Positions 1-8,358 of a stretch of DNA of 64,000 bases are shown piece after piece. The notes beneath the pieces were generated by a model that was not told the DNA's origin, did not search any database, and saw only the letters and a list, made by a program, of their open reading frames with translations. The position numbers and the translations under genes were made by a program. The DNA is taken from the NCBI RefSeq assembly GCF_017309385.1, contig NZ_JAFJMJ010000001.1, positions 1,798,001 to 1,862,000 on the forward strand, read 5' to 3'. The stretch's first letter is position 1. Each line of letters begins with the position of its first letter. This DNA is from Amycolatopsis sp. 195334CR (GTDB taxonomy: Bacteria > Actinomycetota > Actinomycetes > Mycobacteriales > Pseudonocardiaceae).

Positions 1-1194
1 GTTGATGGTCAGCGCGGGCAGCAGCTTCATCACCTCGCCGTCCGGGCCGGAGGTCTCCATCAGCAGACCACGGTCGAAGGCCTCCCCGCACACCGAACCG
101 GCCAGCTCGCCGCTGGCGAACTCGATGCCGCGGGCCAGGCCGCGGCCCTTCGCGACCAGCCCGGCCTCGGGGTACGCCTGCACGATCTCCTCGAAGACCG
201 AGGCGATGCGCTCGCCCTTGGCGCGGGTGGACTGCTCGAGCTTGTCGTCGCTCCAGTACACGCGCAGCGCCTCGGCGGCGGTGACGAACGCCGGGTTGAT
301 GCCGCGGAAGGTGCCGTTGTGCTCACCCGGCTCCCACACGTCCAGCTCCGGCTTGATCAGCGTCAGCGCCAGCGGCAGGCCGTAGCCGCCGATCGACTTC
401 GACAGGCAGACGATGTCCGGCTTGATGCCGGCGTCCTCGAAGCTGAAGAAGGGGCCGGTGCGGCCGCAGCCCATCTGCACGTCGTCGAGGATGAGCAGGA
501 TGTTGTGCCGCTGGCACAGGTCGGACAGGCCCTTGAGCCACTCCAGCCGGGCCGCGTTGATGCCGCCCTCGCCCTGCAGCGCCTCGACGATCACCGCGGC
601 GGGTTCGTTCAGCCCGCTGCCGGAGTCCTCGAGCAGCCGCTCGAAGTACAGGAAGTCGGGGTAGGCGCCGTCGAAGTACTTGTCGTACGGCATCGGGGTG
701 GCGTGCACCAGCGGCACACCGGCGCCCCCGCGCTTCATCGAGTTGCCGGTGACCGACAGCGCGCCCAGCGTCATGCCGTGGAAGGCGTTGGTGAAGTTGA
801 TGACCGACTCCTTGCCGGTCACCTTGCGGGCCAGCTTGAGCGCGGCTTCGACGGCGTTCGCGCCACCGGGACCGGGGAAGACCACCTTGTAGTCCAGCTC
901 GCGCGGACCGAGGATCTTCTCCTGCAGCGTCTCCAGGAAGTCGCGCTTGGCCACGGTGAACATGTCCAGCGCGTGGGTCACGCCGTCGCGCGCGATGTAG
1001 TCGATCAGCGCCTGCTTGAGCGCCGGGTTGTTGTGGCCGTAGTTCAGCGCGCCCGCGCCGGCGAAGAAGTCGAGGTAGCCCTTGCCGGTCTCGTCGTAGA
1101 GCATGCTGCCCTGCGCCCGGTCGAAGACCACCGGCCAGCCGCGGCTGTAACTGCGGACCTCGGATTCGAGTTTCGAAAAGATTTCCATGTTCAT
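1..1194 (-). CDS. ectB: Diaminobutyrate--2-oxoglutarate aminotransferase EctB (partial)
   Basis: PLP enzyme that converts aspartate semialdehyde plus glutamate into L-2,4-diaminobutyrate, the first committed step of ectoine synthesis in the cytoplasm. The frame opens at ATG 1194 (a second in-frame ATG is at 1188) and runs without a stop off the left edge. About 398 of the usual roughly 420 residues are present. Class III aminotransferase signatures are visible: [42 protein letters not shown] (PLP-contacting aspartate) and [10 protein letters not shown] with the Schiff-base lysine. It lies 48 bp downstream of ectA on the same strand. ectC is expected just beyond the window. Identification is secure. 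Confidence 0.95.
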   Translation of the reverse strand, partial: MNMEIFSKLESEVRSYSRGWPVVFDRAQGSMLYDETGKGYLDFFAGAGALNYGHNNPALKQALIDYIARDGVTHALDMFTVAKRDFLETLQEKILGPRELDYKVVFPGPGGANAVEAALKLARKVTGKESVINFTNAFHGMTLGALSVTGNSMKRGGAGVPLVHATPMPYDKYFDGAYPDFLYFERLLEDSGSGLNEPAAVIVEALQGEGGINAARLEWLKGLSDLCQRHNILLILDDVQMGCGRTGPFFSFEDAGIKPDIVCLSKSIGGYGLPLALTLIKPELDVWEPGEHNGTFRGINPAFVTAAEALRVYWSDDKLEQSTRAKGERIASVFEEIVQAYPEAGLVAKGRGLARGIEFASGELAGSVCGEAFDRGLLMETSGPDGEVMKLLPALTIN

Positions 1195-1242
1195 CGCCAG
1201 TTCCGTCCGTCCCTGTGGAGTTGCCCCGTGGTTATGTGCGAA

Positions 1243-1743
1243 TTACCTGCGCGCCAACGGCCCGATTCGATAAAGGTGCTCGGGTTCGTGCGCGCCGTCG
1301 TCATCCGGGAAATCGGCGGAACCGAAGAGTTCAGCGCTTTCCAGATCGGCTTCCCAGCGCTTCGCGAAGGACTCGAAGAGCTTGATGGAAGCCTGGTTGT
1401 CCGGGGTGATGGTGGTCTCGAGGTAGCGAACGCCCTGGCCGACCAACCGGTCGAACAGGGCGTCGAGCAACGCTCCGGCCAGCCCTTTTCCGCGTTGGGA
1501 CGCGTCGACGGCGACCTGCCAGACCAGTGCCGCCTCGGGTTCGGACGGCTTGCGGTAGCCGATCACGAAGCCCACCGCCGCGCCGTCGGAACGCGCGACC
1601 ACCGAGGTGTCGGCGAAATCGCGGCACCACAGCAGATAGGCGTAGGCCGAGTTCAGATCGAGCTTCTGGGAATCGCGCGCGATTCGCCAGAGCGCGGCAC
1701 CATCTGCCTTGGTCGGGGATTCGATCAAGTGCTTTCCGGACAT
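1243..1743 (-). CDS. ectA: L-2,4-diaminobutyrate N-acetyltransferase EctA
   Basis: GNAT-family enzyme that transfers an acetyl group from acetyl-CoA to L-2,4-diaminobutyrate, the second step of ectoine synthesis. At 166 residues it is of normal EctA length. The acetyl-CoA loop is seen as VDASQRGKGLAGALLDALF (about residues 83-101), followed by LETTITPDNQASIKLFESFA, which is very typical of EctA. The N-terminal segment LWRIARDSQKLDLNSAYAYL is also characteristic. It is the first gene of an ectAB(C) operon read towards the left edge. No strong Shine-Dalgarno sequence precedes ATG 1743. Osmotic induction is known for this family, but nothing in the sequence proves it here. Confidence 0.95.
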   Translation of the reverse strand: MSGKHLIESPTKADGAALWRIARDSQKLDLNSAYAYLLWCRDFADTSVVARSDGAAVGFVIGYRKPSEPEAALVWQVAVDASQRGKGLAGALLDALFDRLVGQGVRYLETTITPDNQASIKLFESFAKRWEADLESAELFGSADFPDDDGAHEPEHLYRIGPLARR

Positions 1744-2023
1744 GTCAAACGAACTTAACAGAATCGCAAAGGGGGCTCAGCCCGAACGAACTAGTGCAGG
1801 TGCCCTACCAGGGCAGACACAGAAAACCCTGTGAGTATGGCAACAGTAACGTAGGATCGGCCGATTCCGTCGCCTATAATGCCGCAGCCAATCGATACCG
1901 CTTCGTGACGAAGCGGTCTCACTTCGGACACGGTAGTGGTCACGCTCACCAGATGCATCCCAAAGTGCACGTTTGGCCTAAGCATACGTTGGGTACTCCG
2001 GTACTTTTCCCAGCCGGAGGAGC
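1744..2023. promoter_or_regulatory. ectA upstream region with a 9+9 palindrome
   Basis: A 280-bp gap between the end of the DinB-like gene and the start of ectA, visibly richer in A/T than its surroundings. It must contain the ect promoter. At 1897-1917 there is a perfect inverted repeat with arms ACCGCTTCG and CGAAGCGGT around TGA, about 155 bp upstream of ectA. A smaller stem, TGCCCT/AGGGCA, lies near 1801-1816. The larger palindrome could be an operator of the ectoine operon or the terminator of the upstream gene. Its position fits either. Confidence 0.45.
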
Positions 2024-2560
2024 CTACTCCCCGACCTCGCCATCGGCGAACTCCCGCAGCACGTCGAGGTGCCCGACGTGCCTCGCGGTCTCCTGGATCA
2101 GGTGGGTGAGCACCCACCGAACGGTCTTGTCCTCGCCCGGTCGTCGCACCGCGTCATCAGCGGTCAAACCGGCCAGCGCCTCGCGCGAGATCCGCCATTC
2201 CTCCTGGTAGGCGGCCACCAGCTCGGCCGGCGTCCCCGTCCTGCCCAGGCGGAACAGGTAGTCGTGGTCGCCGGTGTCGCCCCAGAGGTCTGGCCGGTCG
2301 CTGCCGCCACCGACGATGGTCAGCCACCACCGCTCGACCGCGGTCAGGTGGCGGAGGACGCCGAGCGCGTTCATCTCCGGCGACGCCGGGAACGGGCAGC
2401 CCGCGGCCTCGGCCCGGCTCAGCCCGGCGACCTTGTTGACCGCCGTCGCGCGCAGGAAGTCGAGGAAGCCCCAGAGCAGCGTCAGCTCGTCGCCCGCCCG
2501 GGTTTCCGGCCAGTACCGGGCCACCGATTCCGCCATTTCTCCCGAACTGGAGTTCGACAT
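2024..2560 (-). CDS. DinB-like (DUF664) family protein
   Basis: A 178-residue helical-bundle protein of the DinB/YfiT-like superfamily. The pattern LGVLRHLTAVERWWL (about 83-97) and WVLTHLIQETARHVGHLDVLRE (about 148-169) gives the spaced histidines that form the metal site in this fold. In actinobacteria such proteins are often thiol-dependent (mycothiol) transferases, but the substrate here cannot be read from sequence. ATG 2560 lies 12 bp after the stop of the DUF445 gene, so the two are probably co-transcribed, although no functional link is known. Confidence is high for the fold and low for the reaction. Confidence 0.8.
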   Translation of the reverse strand: MSNSSSGEMAESVARYWPETRAGDELTLLWGFLDFLRATAVNKVAGLSRAEAAGCPFPASPEMNALGVLRHLTAVERWWLTIVGGGSDRPDLWGDTGDHDYLFRLGRTGTPAELVAAYQEEWRISREALAGLTADDAVRRPGEDKTVRWVLTHLIQETARHVGHLDVLREFADGEVGE

Positions 2561-2572
2561 GCGGAAAAGGTA

Positions 2573-3808
2573 TCAGGCGGCGAAGTGCTCCAGCAGCAGA
2601 ACCTGCGCCTCACCGACGGCGAACCCGAGCAGCGCGCCGGTGGCGATCAGGATCCATTCGTCCTGCTGGAAGGCCGGCCGGAGCAGGCCCTCGAACTCGG
2701 CGGGCGGCAGTTCCTTCATCTTGGTGACCAGCAGGTTCCGGATGTCCATCGCGTCTTCGGCGTAGTCCTCGATGTAGGTCATCGTCTCCGGCAGCCGCGC
2801 CATGATCAGCTCGGAGATCCGCAGCTTCATCGACTGGTAGCGCTTGCTGCCGACGGCCATCACCACCAGCGGCCTGGCCAGGCTGGTGTGCTTGGCCAGC
2901 TCGGCGTCGACCTGCCGCTGGACCAGCGCCAGTACCTTGTCCGAGGCGGGTCCGCGCAGCACCGCCTCGATCACGTTGTGCGGGGTGATGATCTCCTTGG
3001 CGATCAGCGCGCCGTAGGCCTCGGACACCTCGGCGCGGCGCTTGAGGAACAGGCCCTGCCACTCGAACAGGCCGAGGTAGCGCTTCGGCTGCTGCGGCCG
3101 GAAGATCATCTTCAACGCCAGCCAGTCGGTGAACCACCCGGTGAACAGGCCGAACAGCGGCATGATCAGCGGGGCCTTGAACAGGATCCAGACCACCATC
3201 TGGACCACGCCGATCGCCCCGCCGAAGAAGATGCCGGAGCGGGCGATGAACTTGAACTCCTTGTCGCCTGCCTCCTGGAAGATCCGGTTGAGCAGCCGCT
3301 TGTCCTTGACCAGGCTGGTGACCACCATGTCCTTGAGGTCGAAGACGCTGTCCACGTCCTCCTTGACCCCGTCCATGATGGACGCGACCATCCGCGGCGA
3401 CTCGGCCTGCACGCGGGTGATCACCAGCCGCTGCACCCGCGTCGGCAGCGATTCCCACAGTCCGGGCTGGTACTCGGCGGCGACCTCGCGGACGATCTCC
3501 TCGACCCCGGCCAGCAGCGGTTTCTCGATCTCCTTGGCGATGCGCTCGGGATCGAGCCGGTTGAGCACGTCCCTTGGCTTGATCAGCTGCTGGGTCATCG
3601 TGTCGCAGGCGATGCCCGCCATCCGGGCCGCACGCTTGGGCACCACCCCCTGCCAGCCCAGGAACGGTTTGATGCCAACGAATTCCACCGGCTGGAACAT
3701 CATCCGGATGGCCACCAGCTTGGTGGTGTACCCGATCAGCGCGGCGATCAGCGGGATGGAGCAGTAGAGCGGCCAGTTCCGCGCGAAGTCGTCAACGATG
3801 CCGCTCAT
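2573..3808 (-). CDS. DUF445 family membrane protein
   Basis: A 411-residue protein of the DUF445 family. It has an N-terminal membrane segment (LYCSIPLIAALIGYTTKLVAI), a central hydrophobic pair (IGVVQMVVWILFKAPLIMPLFGLFTGWFTDWLALKMIF, about residues 215-255) and a last one (WILIATGALLGFAVGEAQVLL) at the C-terminus. The family hallmark, repeated in both halves, is a membrane segment followed by ALKMIFRP or AIRMMFQP. This internal duplication (about residues 30-37 and 249-256) is clear here. Function is unknown across the family. Start ATG 3808 is the only sensible one. The DinB-like gene follows 12 bp downstream. Confidence 0.85.
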   Translation of the reverse strand: MSGIVDDFARNWPLYCSIPLIAALIGYTTKLVAIRMMFQPVEFVGIKPFLGWQGVVPKRAARMAGIACDTMTQQLIKPRDVLNRLDPERIAKEIEKPLLAGVEEIVREVAAEYQPGLWESLPTRVQRLVITRVQAESPRMVASIMDGVKEDVDSVFDLKDMVVTSLVKDKRLLNRIFQEAGDKEFKFIARSGIFFGGAIGVVQMVVWILFKAPLIMPLFGLFTGWFTDWLALKMIFRPQQPKRYLGLFEWQGLFLKRRAEVSEAYGALIAKEIITPHNVIEAVLRGPASDKVLALVQRQVDAELAKHTSLARPLVVMAVGSKRYQSMKLRISELIMARLPETMTYIEDYAEDAMDIRNLLVTKMKELPPAEFEGLLRPAFQQDEWILIATGALLGFAVGEAQVLLLEHFAA

Positions 3809-3845
3809 GGCTCATGATCACACGGGGGTCCACCTGGGACAATGA

Positions 3846-4622
3846 TCAGCTTCGCGCCGGATCGCAGGCCGCCCAGAATTCCTTGCCGAGCCGCGAGATG
3901 TGCACGGTCCGGCGAACGAACTTCACCCGTTTGACCGAGTTCTCCGCGGCGCGCACCGCGTCGTCGGTCATCAGGATCTCGTACTGCGTCTCCAGTTCCG
4001 GCACCTCCTCGTCCAGTTCGGCCAGGCCGAGGCCGAGCAGCCGGGTGACGTAGCTGGGCACGTGGTCGAGCAAGGTCACCCCGGCCGCCTTGCCCACGGT
4101 GGACGCGTTGCGCAGCACCACCCGCCCGGTGCCGCCGAGGCCGTTGCGCTCGGTGACGTCGATCAGCGGGAACGGCGCGCCGTCGGCCAGCGCGGAGAGG
4201 ATGCGTGCCTCGTCCGGGGTGAGCTGGCGCAGGATGATCGCGTACAGGTACTCGCGGGCGCGCTCGCGGCCGAAGCCGATGGACCGGTTCAGCAGCTCGG
4301 CCATCGCCGCGCGCAGCGGTTCGATGGTCTCCGAGGACGGCATCACCACCACCGTGCCGCGGATCTCGCCGGTCAGCGGGGGCTGGATGTGCCGCCCGTT
4401 GCCGACGTTCATCGCGGACGCGGCGCTCAGCGCGGCGAGGTACGGGTCGTCGACCTCTTCGAGCCGCTTGCGCAACTCGGTCAGCGCGAGCCGTTCGAGC
4501 GAGCGCAGCCCGCGCTCGGCGGCGTCGGCGCCGGGCAGGCGCTTGCCGAGCGTGTAACCGGCGCGGGCGGCGATGCTCGCCAGCTTGCCCGCCCGCTCGG
4601 CGAAGTTCTCCGGAGCTCCCAC
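3846..4622 (-). CDS. Abi-alpha-like (DUF4393-type) protein
   Basis: A 258-residue soluble alpha-helical protein. The middle part, LRAAMAELLNRSIGFGRERAREYLYAIILRQLTPDEARILSALADGAPFPLIDV (about 103-155), resembles the Abi-alpha/DUF4393 family, in which a helical lipid- or membrane-proximal region is followed by an L-(S/T)-P-D-E-A-x-I-L motif. Family members were named from a phage abortive infection locus, but most genomic copies have no known role. Here the neighbours are ordinary housekeeping genes, so an antiphage job is only a possibility. The assignment rests on remembered family pattern and is moderate. Confidence 0.5.
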   Translation of the reverse strand: MGAPENFAERAGKLASIAARAGYTLGKRLPGADAAERGLRSLERLALTELRKRLEEVDDPYLAALSAASAMNVGNGRHIQPPLTGEIRGTVVVMPSSETIEPLRAAMAELLNRSIGFGRERAREYLYAIILRQLTPDEARILSALADGAPFPLIDVTERNGLGGTGRVVLRNASTVGKAAGVTLLDHVPSYVTRLLGLGLAELDEEVPELETQYEILMTDDAVRAAENSVKRVKFVRRTVHISRLGKEFWAACDPARS

Positions 4623-4701
4623 GACGCGCTCTCCCCTCGTGACGCCCCGGATACTACTTTTCAGTAGGTTCGTTGGTCCGAACGGACGCCCGTTGCCTCC
4701 A

Positions 4702-5313
4702 TCACACCACGAGCCAGGCCTTCGCGGCGGCCAGCCCGTCGAGGGTGATCTGGTGCCCGCCCGCGTGCCGGTGCTCGGTGACCTCGGCGGAGCGTTCGCG
4801 CAGGAAGTCCACGTACTGCTCGGTCGAGGCCAGCGGCGCCATCGGGTCGCGCTCGCCGTTGGACAGGAAGACGCGGGTGCCGCGCAGTTCCCGCTTCGGC
4901 GGGTCCGGCACCGGCGACATCGCGGCGAACAGCATCGCCTCGGTCAGCGCGTCCGGCCGCAGCAACGCCGTCGCGCCCGCGATGTTGGCGCCGTTCGAGA
5001 AGCCGACCGCGACCAGGCGCCGGTCACCGAGGCCGTACAGCTCCCGCGCCTCGAGCACGAAGTCGGCGAGCTGGTTGGCCCGGAAGAGCACGTCCTGGGT
5101 GTCGAACACGCCCTCGCGCAGGCGGCGGAACCACCGCGCGGCGCCGTGCTCGGACACCGGACCGGCCGGCGCGAGCAGCGTCGCGTCCGGGTTCAGCTCC
5201 CCGGCGAGGCCGACCAGGTCCTCGGGCCCGCCGCCGGTGCCGTGCAGCAGGAGCAGCACGGGCGCCGACGGGTCGCCTTCGACGAACTTGTGCTCGAACT
5301 GGAGGTCGGTCAT
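4702..5313 (-). CDS. Alpha/beta hydrolase, carboxylesterase/phospholipase type (MhqD-like)
   Basis: A 203-residue serine hydrolase. The oxyanion region is LLLLHGTGGGPEDLVGLA (about 18-35), the nucleophile elbow is VGFSNGAN, then come the acid region FLSNGERDPMAPL and the final histidine in HAGGHQITLDG. It belongs to the small carboxylesterase/YpfH family found beside ring-cleaving dioxygenases. The start is ATG 5313, which overlaps the stop of the upstream dioxygenase gene as ATGA. A longer frame back to 5394 exists but would lie wholly inside the dioxygenase gene. In Bacillus, MhqD-type hydrolases accompany quinone-degrading dioxygenases under a MarR repressor, and this cassette has the same composition. 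Confidence 0.85.
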   Translation of the reverse strand: MTDLQFEHKFVEGDPSAPVLLLLHGTGGGPEDLVGLAGELNPDATLLAPAGPVSEHGAARWFRRLREGVFDTQDVLFRANQLADFVLEARELYGLGDRRLVAVGFSNGANIAGATALLRPDALTEAMLFAAMSPVPDPPKRELRGTRVFLSNGERDPMAPLASTEQYVDFLRERSAEVTEHRHAGGHQITLDGLAAAKAWLVV

Positions 5314-6275
5314 TTCCGCTCCATGTCGTTTTCCGCGGGCAGTTCCAGCTTCGGCAGCGCGGCCTCGATCTGGTCGCGGGTCGGCTCCAGCCACGGCGGC
5401 AGCTTGAGCGCGCGGCCCAGCTCCAGCAGCGGCTCGTCGATCGAGAAGCCGGGCTCATCGGTGGCCATCTCCAGCAGCGTGCCGCCCGGCTCGCGGAAGT
5501 AGATCGAGCGGAAGTACTGGCGGTCCAGGATCGAGGTGACGTTGACCCCGCGGTCGACCAGTTCCTCGCGCCAGGCCACCTGGGTCTGCTCGTCGGGCAC
5601 CCGCCAGGCGACGTGGTGCACCGTGCCGGAGGCGACCAGGCCGCGCGGCGCGTCCGGCGTGACCAGCACGTCGACCAGCGCACCCGGGCCACCGTCACCG
5701 GCGGCGAAGCGGAACCGGTTGCCGTCCTGCTCGGTGAAGCTCAGGCCGATGCCGTCGGTCAGCATCTCCGCGGTCGCGTCCTCTTTGGACACCGAGAGGG
5801 TGACCGAGTGCAGGCCGCGGATGGCGTGCTCGGCGGGCACCAGCGGGGTGTCCCACGGGTCGCGGGGGTCGCCCTGCGGGTGCGCGACCAGCGCGAGCTT
5901 GAGCCCGTCCGGGTCGGCGAAGGTCAGCACGTCCTCGTTGTCGCGGTTGGTCACCCGGCTGGTCCGCAGGCCGGTGCCCTCCAGGTGCTGCCTCCACCAG
6001 CCGATCGAGTTCTCCGGCACGGAGAACGAGGTGGTGGTCGCCTGGCCGGTGCCGTGCCGTCCGCCGGGCGCGTCCTTCCACGGGAAGAAGGTCATCAGCG
6101 TGCCGGGCTTGCCGGACTGGTCGCCGTAGTAGAGGTGGTAGGTGCCGGGGTCGTCGAAGTTGACCGTGGTCTTCACCAGCCGCAGGCCGAGGGTGCGGAG
6201 GTAGAAGTCGGCGTTGCGCTGGGGGTCTCCGCCGATGGCGGTCACGTGGTGGAGGCCGCTGGTCTTGATGGACAT
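5310..6275 (-). CDS. VOC-family ring-cleaving dioxygenase (MhqO/LinE-like)
   Basis: A 321-residue protein with two vicinal-oxygen-chelate halves. The first begins GLHHVTAIGGDPQRNADFYLRTLGLRL (metal histidine near residue 9) and the second LHSVTLSVSKEDATAEML (about 150). VHHVAWRVPDEQTQ and IYFREPGGTLLEMATDEPGF carry the remaining histidine and glutamate ligands. Members act on hydroquinones or catechols. It is the first gene of a two-gene operon with the hydrolase (4-bp overlap) and is divergent from a MarR regulator 98 bp away. Genes of this type are commonly annotated only as glyoxalase. The operon context supports a role in quinone or phenol detoxification. Confidence 0.85.
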   Translation of the reverse strand: MSIKTSGLHHVTAIGGDPQRNADFYLRTLGLRLVKTTVNFDDPGTYHLYYGDQSGKPGTLMTFFPWKDAPGGRHGTGQATTTSFSVPENSIGWWRQHLEGTGLRTSRVTNRDNEDVLTFADPDGLKLALVAHPQGDPRDPWDTPLVPAEHAIRGLHSVTLSVSKEDATAEMLTDGIGLSFTEQDGNRFRFAAGDGGPGALVDVLVTPDAPRGLVASGTVHHVAWRVPDEQTQVAWREELVDRGVNVTSILDRQYFRSIYFREPGGTLLEMATDEPGFSIDEPLLELGRALKLPPWLEPTRDQIEAALPKLELPAENDMERK

Positions 6276-6321
6276 CGCTACTCCTCGGGAAGCGGGGGTG
6301 CACTCAAGCTAACCGGTAAAC

Positions 6322-6352
6322 CTCTCGCGCGCAAGATATATTCCGGCGAGAG
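6322..6352. promoter_or_regulatory. Candidate MarR operator between divergent genes
   Basis: In the 98-bp divergent gap there is an inverted repeat CTCTCGC (6322-6328) / GCGAGAG (6346-6352) with a 17-bp spacer that contains the AT-rich core AAGATATATT. The placement upstream of both the dioxygenase start (6275) and the MarR start (6374) is what is expected for an autoregulated MarR repressor. The binding protein is inferred only from position. Confidence 0.45.
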
Positions 6353-6373
6353 ATCTGGGGTACACTGGCGCCC

Positions 6374-6832
6374 GTGACGCGACCGGATCCGAGTACCGAC
6401 GACGACGAGATCGTGACCTGGTGGGGCCTGGTGATCGAGGGCTACCTGGCCACGCAGAACAAGTTGATGGGCGAGATCGCCGAGCGCTTCGGCCTGGCGC
6501 CCGCCTCGTTCGACATCCTGCTGCGGCTGGTGCGTTCCCCGGAGAACCGGATGCCGATGACCCGGCTGGCCGGTGAGGCGGCGTTGTCCAGCGGCGGGTT
6601 CACGAAGGTGGCCGACCGCCTGGTGGCGGCCGACCTGATCTGCCGCGTCCCCTCCCCGGACGACCGGCGGGTCACCTACGCGGTGCTCACCGACCACGGC
6701 CTTTCGGTGGCGCTGGAAGCACGCCGGGCCTGTGCCGAGATCCTGCGGAAGATCGTGCTGGCCCCGCTCGGCACGGAGGCGTCGACCTCACTGGCCGACG
6801 CCATGCGCACCCTTCGGACGCACAACTCCTAG
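6374..6832 (+). CDS. MarR-family transcriptional regulator (MhqR-like position)
   Basis: A 152-residue winged-helix protein. The DNA-binding region is MPMTRLAGEAALSSGGFTKVADRLVAADLICRVPSPDDRRVTYAVLTDHG (about 60-110), with the wing motif DDRR that is typical of MarR. The GTG start at 6374 follows the divergent intergenic region. It probably represses the dioxygenase-hydrolase operon and itself, responding to a phenolic or electrophilic ligand. No conserved redox cysteine pair is obvious in the N-terminal region. Its stop codon at 6830-6832 shares the CTAG sequence with the stop of the convergent membrane gene. Confidence 0.88.
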   Translation: MTRPDPSTDDDEIVTWWGLVIEGYLATQNKLMGEIAERFGLAPASFDILLRLVRSPENRMPMTRLAGEAALSSGGFTKVADRLVAADLICRVPSPDDRRVTYAVLTDHGLSVALEARRACAEILRKIVLAPLGTEASTSLADAMRTLRTHNS

Positions 6833-7266
6833 GCGCTGAGCGCCTCCGCGCGAGCCGCGGCCTCGGTGCGGATGCCGACCGCTACCCAGACGACGAAGGC
6901 CCACACGACCAGCGAAGAGAGCAGGTCGGTGAAGATCGTGGCGAACCAGAAGGCCGGGATGTCGGGCACGCCGAAGAGGAAGTGGCCCAGGCTCGCCAGC
7001 CCCGAGAGCGAGAAGACCAGCAGGTAGGCGTTCGCCGCCCAGTACCGGCGTCGCTGGTAGGCGACGAACGCGAGCAGGGCGAAGGCCGCGAAGAGGAACC
7101 ACCCGGCGCCGACGAAGATGCGTGTGGCCAGGAGGCTCATCCCTTCGACCGGCGGGTAGTCCTCGGCGCGGATGGTGTTGTGCGCGTAGTGCAGGCCCGT
7201 GGTGAGCAGGCTCCCCAGCAGGACCCAGCGCAGGATCCGGAACCCGCGTTCGTGCCGGACATCCAT
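6829..7266 (-). CDS. Four-helix membrane protein of unknown function
   Basis: A 145-residue integral membrane protein with about four transmembrane segments: ILRWVLLGSLLTTGLHYAHN, ATRIFVGAGWFLFAAFALLAFV, AANAYLLVFSLSGLASLGHF and TIFTDLLSSLVVWAFVVWVAVGI. I do not recognise a named family. The start chosen is ATG 7266, preceded by GGGAGG at good spacing. The open frame extends further upstream but that part would cross a strong terminator hairpin. It converges on and overlaps the MarR gene by four bases. Confidence 0.65.
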   Translation of the reverse strand: MDVRHERGFRILRWVLLGSLLTTGLHYAHNTIRAEDYPPVEGMSLLATRIFVGAGWFLFAAFALLAFVAYQRRRYWAANAYLLVFSLSGLASLGHFLFGVPDIPAFWFATIFTDLLSSLVVWAFVVWVAVGIRTEAAARAEALSA

Positions 7267-7424
7267 GGCCGCCTCCCAGATTTGATAGATCGCTCTAGCG
7301 CCGAGAGTAGGCGGCCGAATGGGCCTGGCACAAGGGCCGGGGACGCTCCCGGTCAGCGAGCCGGGCGCCCAAACCAGGACACCACCCAGACTCCCCCTTC
7401 CCCATCCCGGTCCAAAGCCAAAAC

Positions 7425-7483
7425 ACGGCGAAGACCCCGATGTCAAGGCATCTTTCCCGCCTTGACATCGGGGTCTTCGCCGT
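7425..7483 (-). terminator. Long perfect hairpin downstream of the ABC exporter operon
   Basis: Two perfect 25-base arms (7425-7449 and 7459-7483) flank a 9-base loop. The arm includes GACCCCGATGTCAAGG. It begins 30 bp past the permease stop on the minus strand. It has no U-tract, like many actinobacterial intrinsic terminators. The stem is unusually long for a terminator. Confidence 0.65.
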
Positions 7484-7512
7484 AGTCACACTGAAAAACC
7501 GGGGTGGGGGGT

Positions 7513-8358
7513 TCAGCGTTGGCGGCCGTAGAGGCGCATGGTGATCGGGCCGAAGATGGCGATCAGCACCGCACACGAGCCGAACACCCACAGCAGGTCC
7601 GAGCCGGCGACCGTGCCGTGCATCAGGCCGCGCACCGAGCTGACCAGGTGCGTCACCGGGTTCACCTCGACCACCGCGCGCAGCCAGGACGGCATGGTGG
7701 CCGGGTCGACGTAGATATTGCTGCCGAAGGTCAACGGCATCAGCACCATCATGCTCCAGCCCATCACCGACTTCGACGTGGACAGCTTCAGCCCGAACAT
7801 CGTCCACACCCACGACAGGCTGAACGAGAACACCAGCAGCATGGCCACCGCGGCGACCACGCCGACAAACCCGCCGTCCGGCCGGAAACCCAGCAGCAGC
7901 CCCAGAAGAATGGTGATGGTGGCCCCGAGCAGGTACCGGACGGCGTCCCCGAACAGGGCACCGACGATCACCGACGGCCGCCAGATCGGCAGCGAGCGGA
8001 ACCGGTCGAAGATGCCCTTCGAGATGTCCTCGTTGATCCCGATCCCGGTGTACATGGTGATCATCACGACGCTCTGCACCAGGATGCCCGGCAGGAAGAA
8101 CTGCAGGTAGTTCTCGGTCGACCCGGCCAGCGCACCACCGAACAGGTAGGTGAACATCAGCGTCATCATGATCGGGAACGCGGTCACGTCGAACAACTGG
8201 TCCGGCACGTGCTTGATCTTCAGCAACGCACGCCAGCCGAAGGTGAACGAGGTGGACAGCGCGCTCGGCTTCGGCGGCCGCTCGCGGGTCGCCAGCGCCT
8301 TGAGCAGTGCGTCGTCGACCACCTGGGAACTGGTGGCCTGCGCGGACGTCGTGGTCAT
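7513..8358 (-). CDS. ABC-2 type transporter permease (DrrB-like)
   Basis: A 281-residue membrane permease with six predicted segments, among them [52 protein letters not shown] and [20 protein letters not shown]. The loop [19 protein letters not shown] is the conserved ABC-2 cytoplasmic motif seen in DrrB. The ATG at 8358 overlaps the stop of the ATPase gene (ATGA). Together they form an exporter of the daunorubicin-resistance family for lipophilic or drug-like substrates. The true substrate is unknown. The operon is headed by ArsR and SRPBCC genes, which suggests inducible expression. Confidence 0.9.
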   Translation of the reverse strand: MTTTSAQATSSQVVDDALLKALATRERPPKPSALSTSFTFGWRALLKIKHVPDQLFDVTAFPIMMTLMFTYLFGGALAGSTENYLQFFLPGILVQSVVMITMYTGIGINEDISKGIFDRFRSLPIWRPSVIVGALFGDAVRYLLGATITILLGLLLGFRPDGGFVGVVAAVAMLLVFSFSLSWVWTMFGLKLSTSKSVMGWSMMVLMPLTFGSNIYVDPATMPSWLRAVVEVNPVTHLVSSVRGLMHGTVAGSDLLWVFGSCAVLIAIFGPITMRLYGRQR

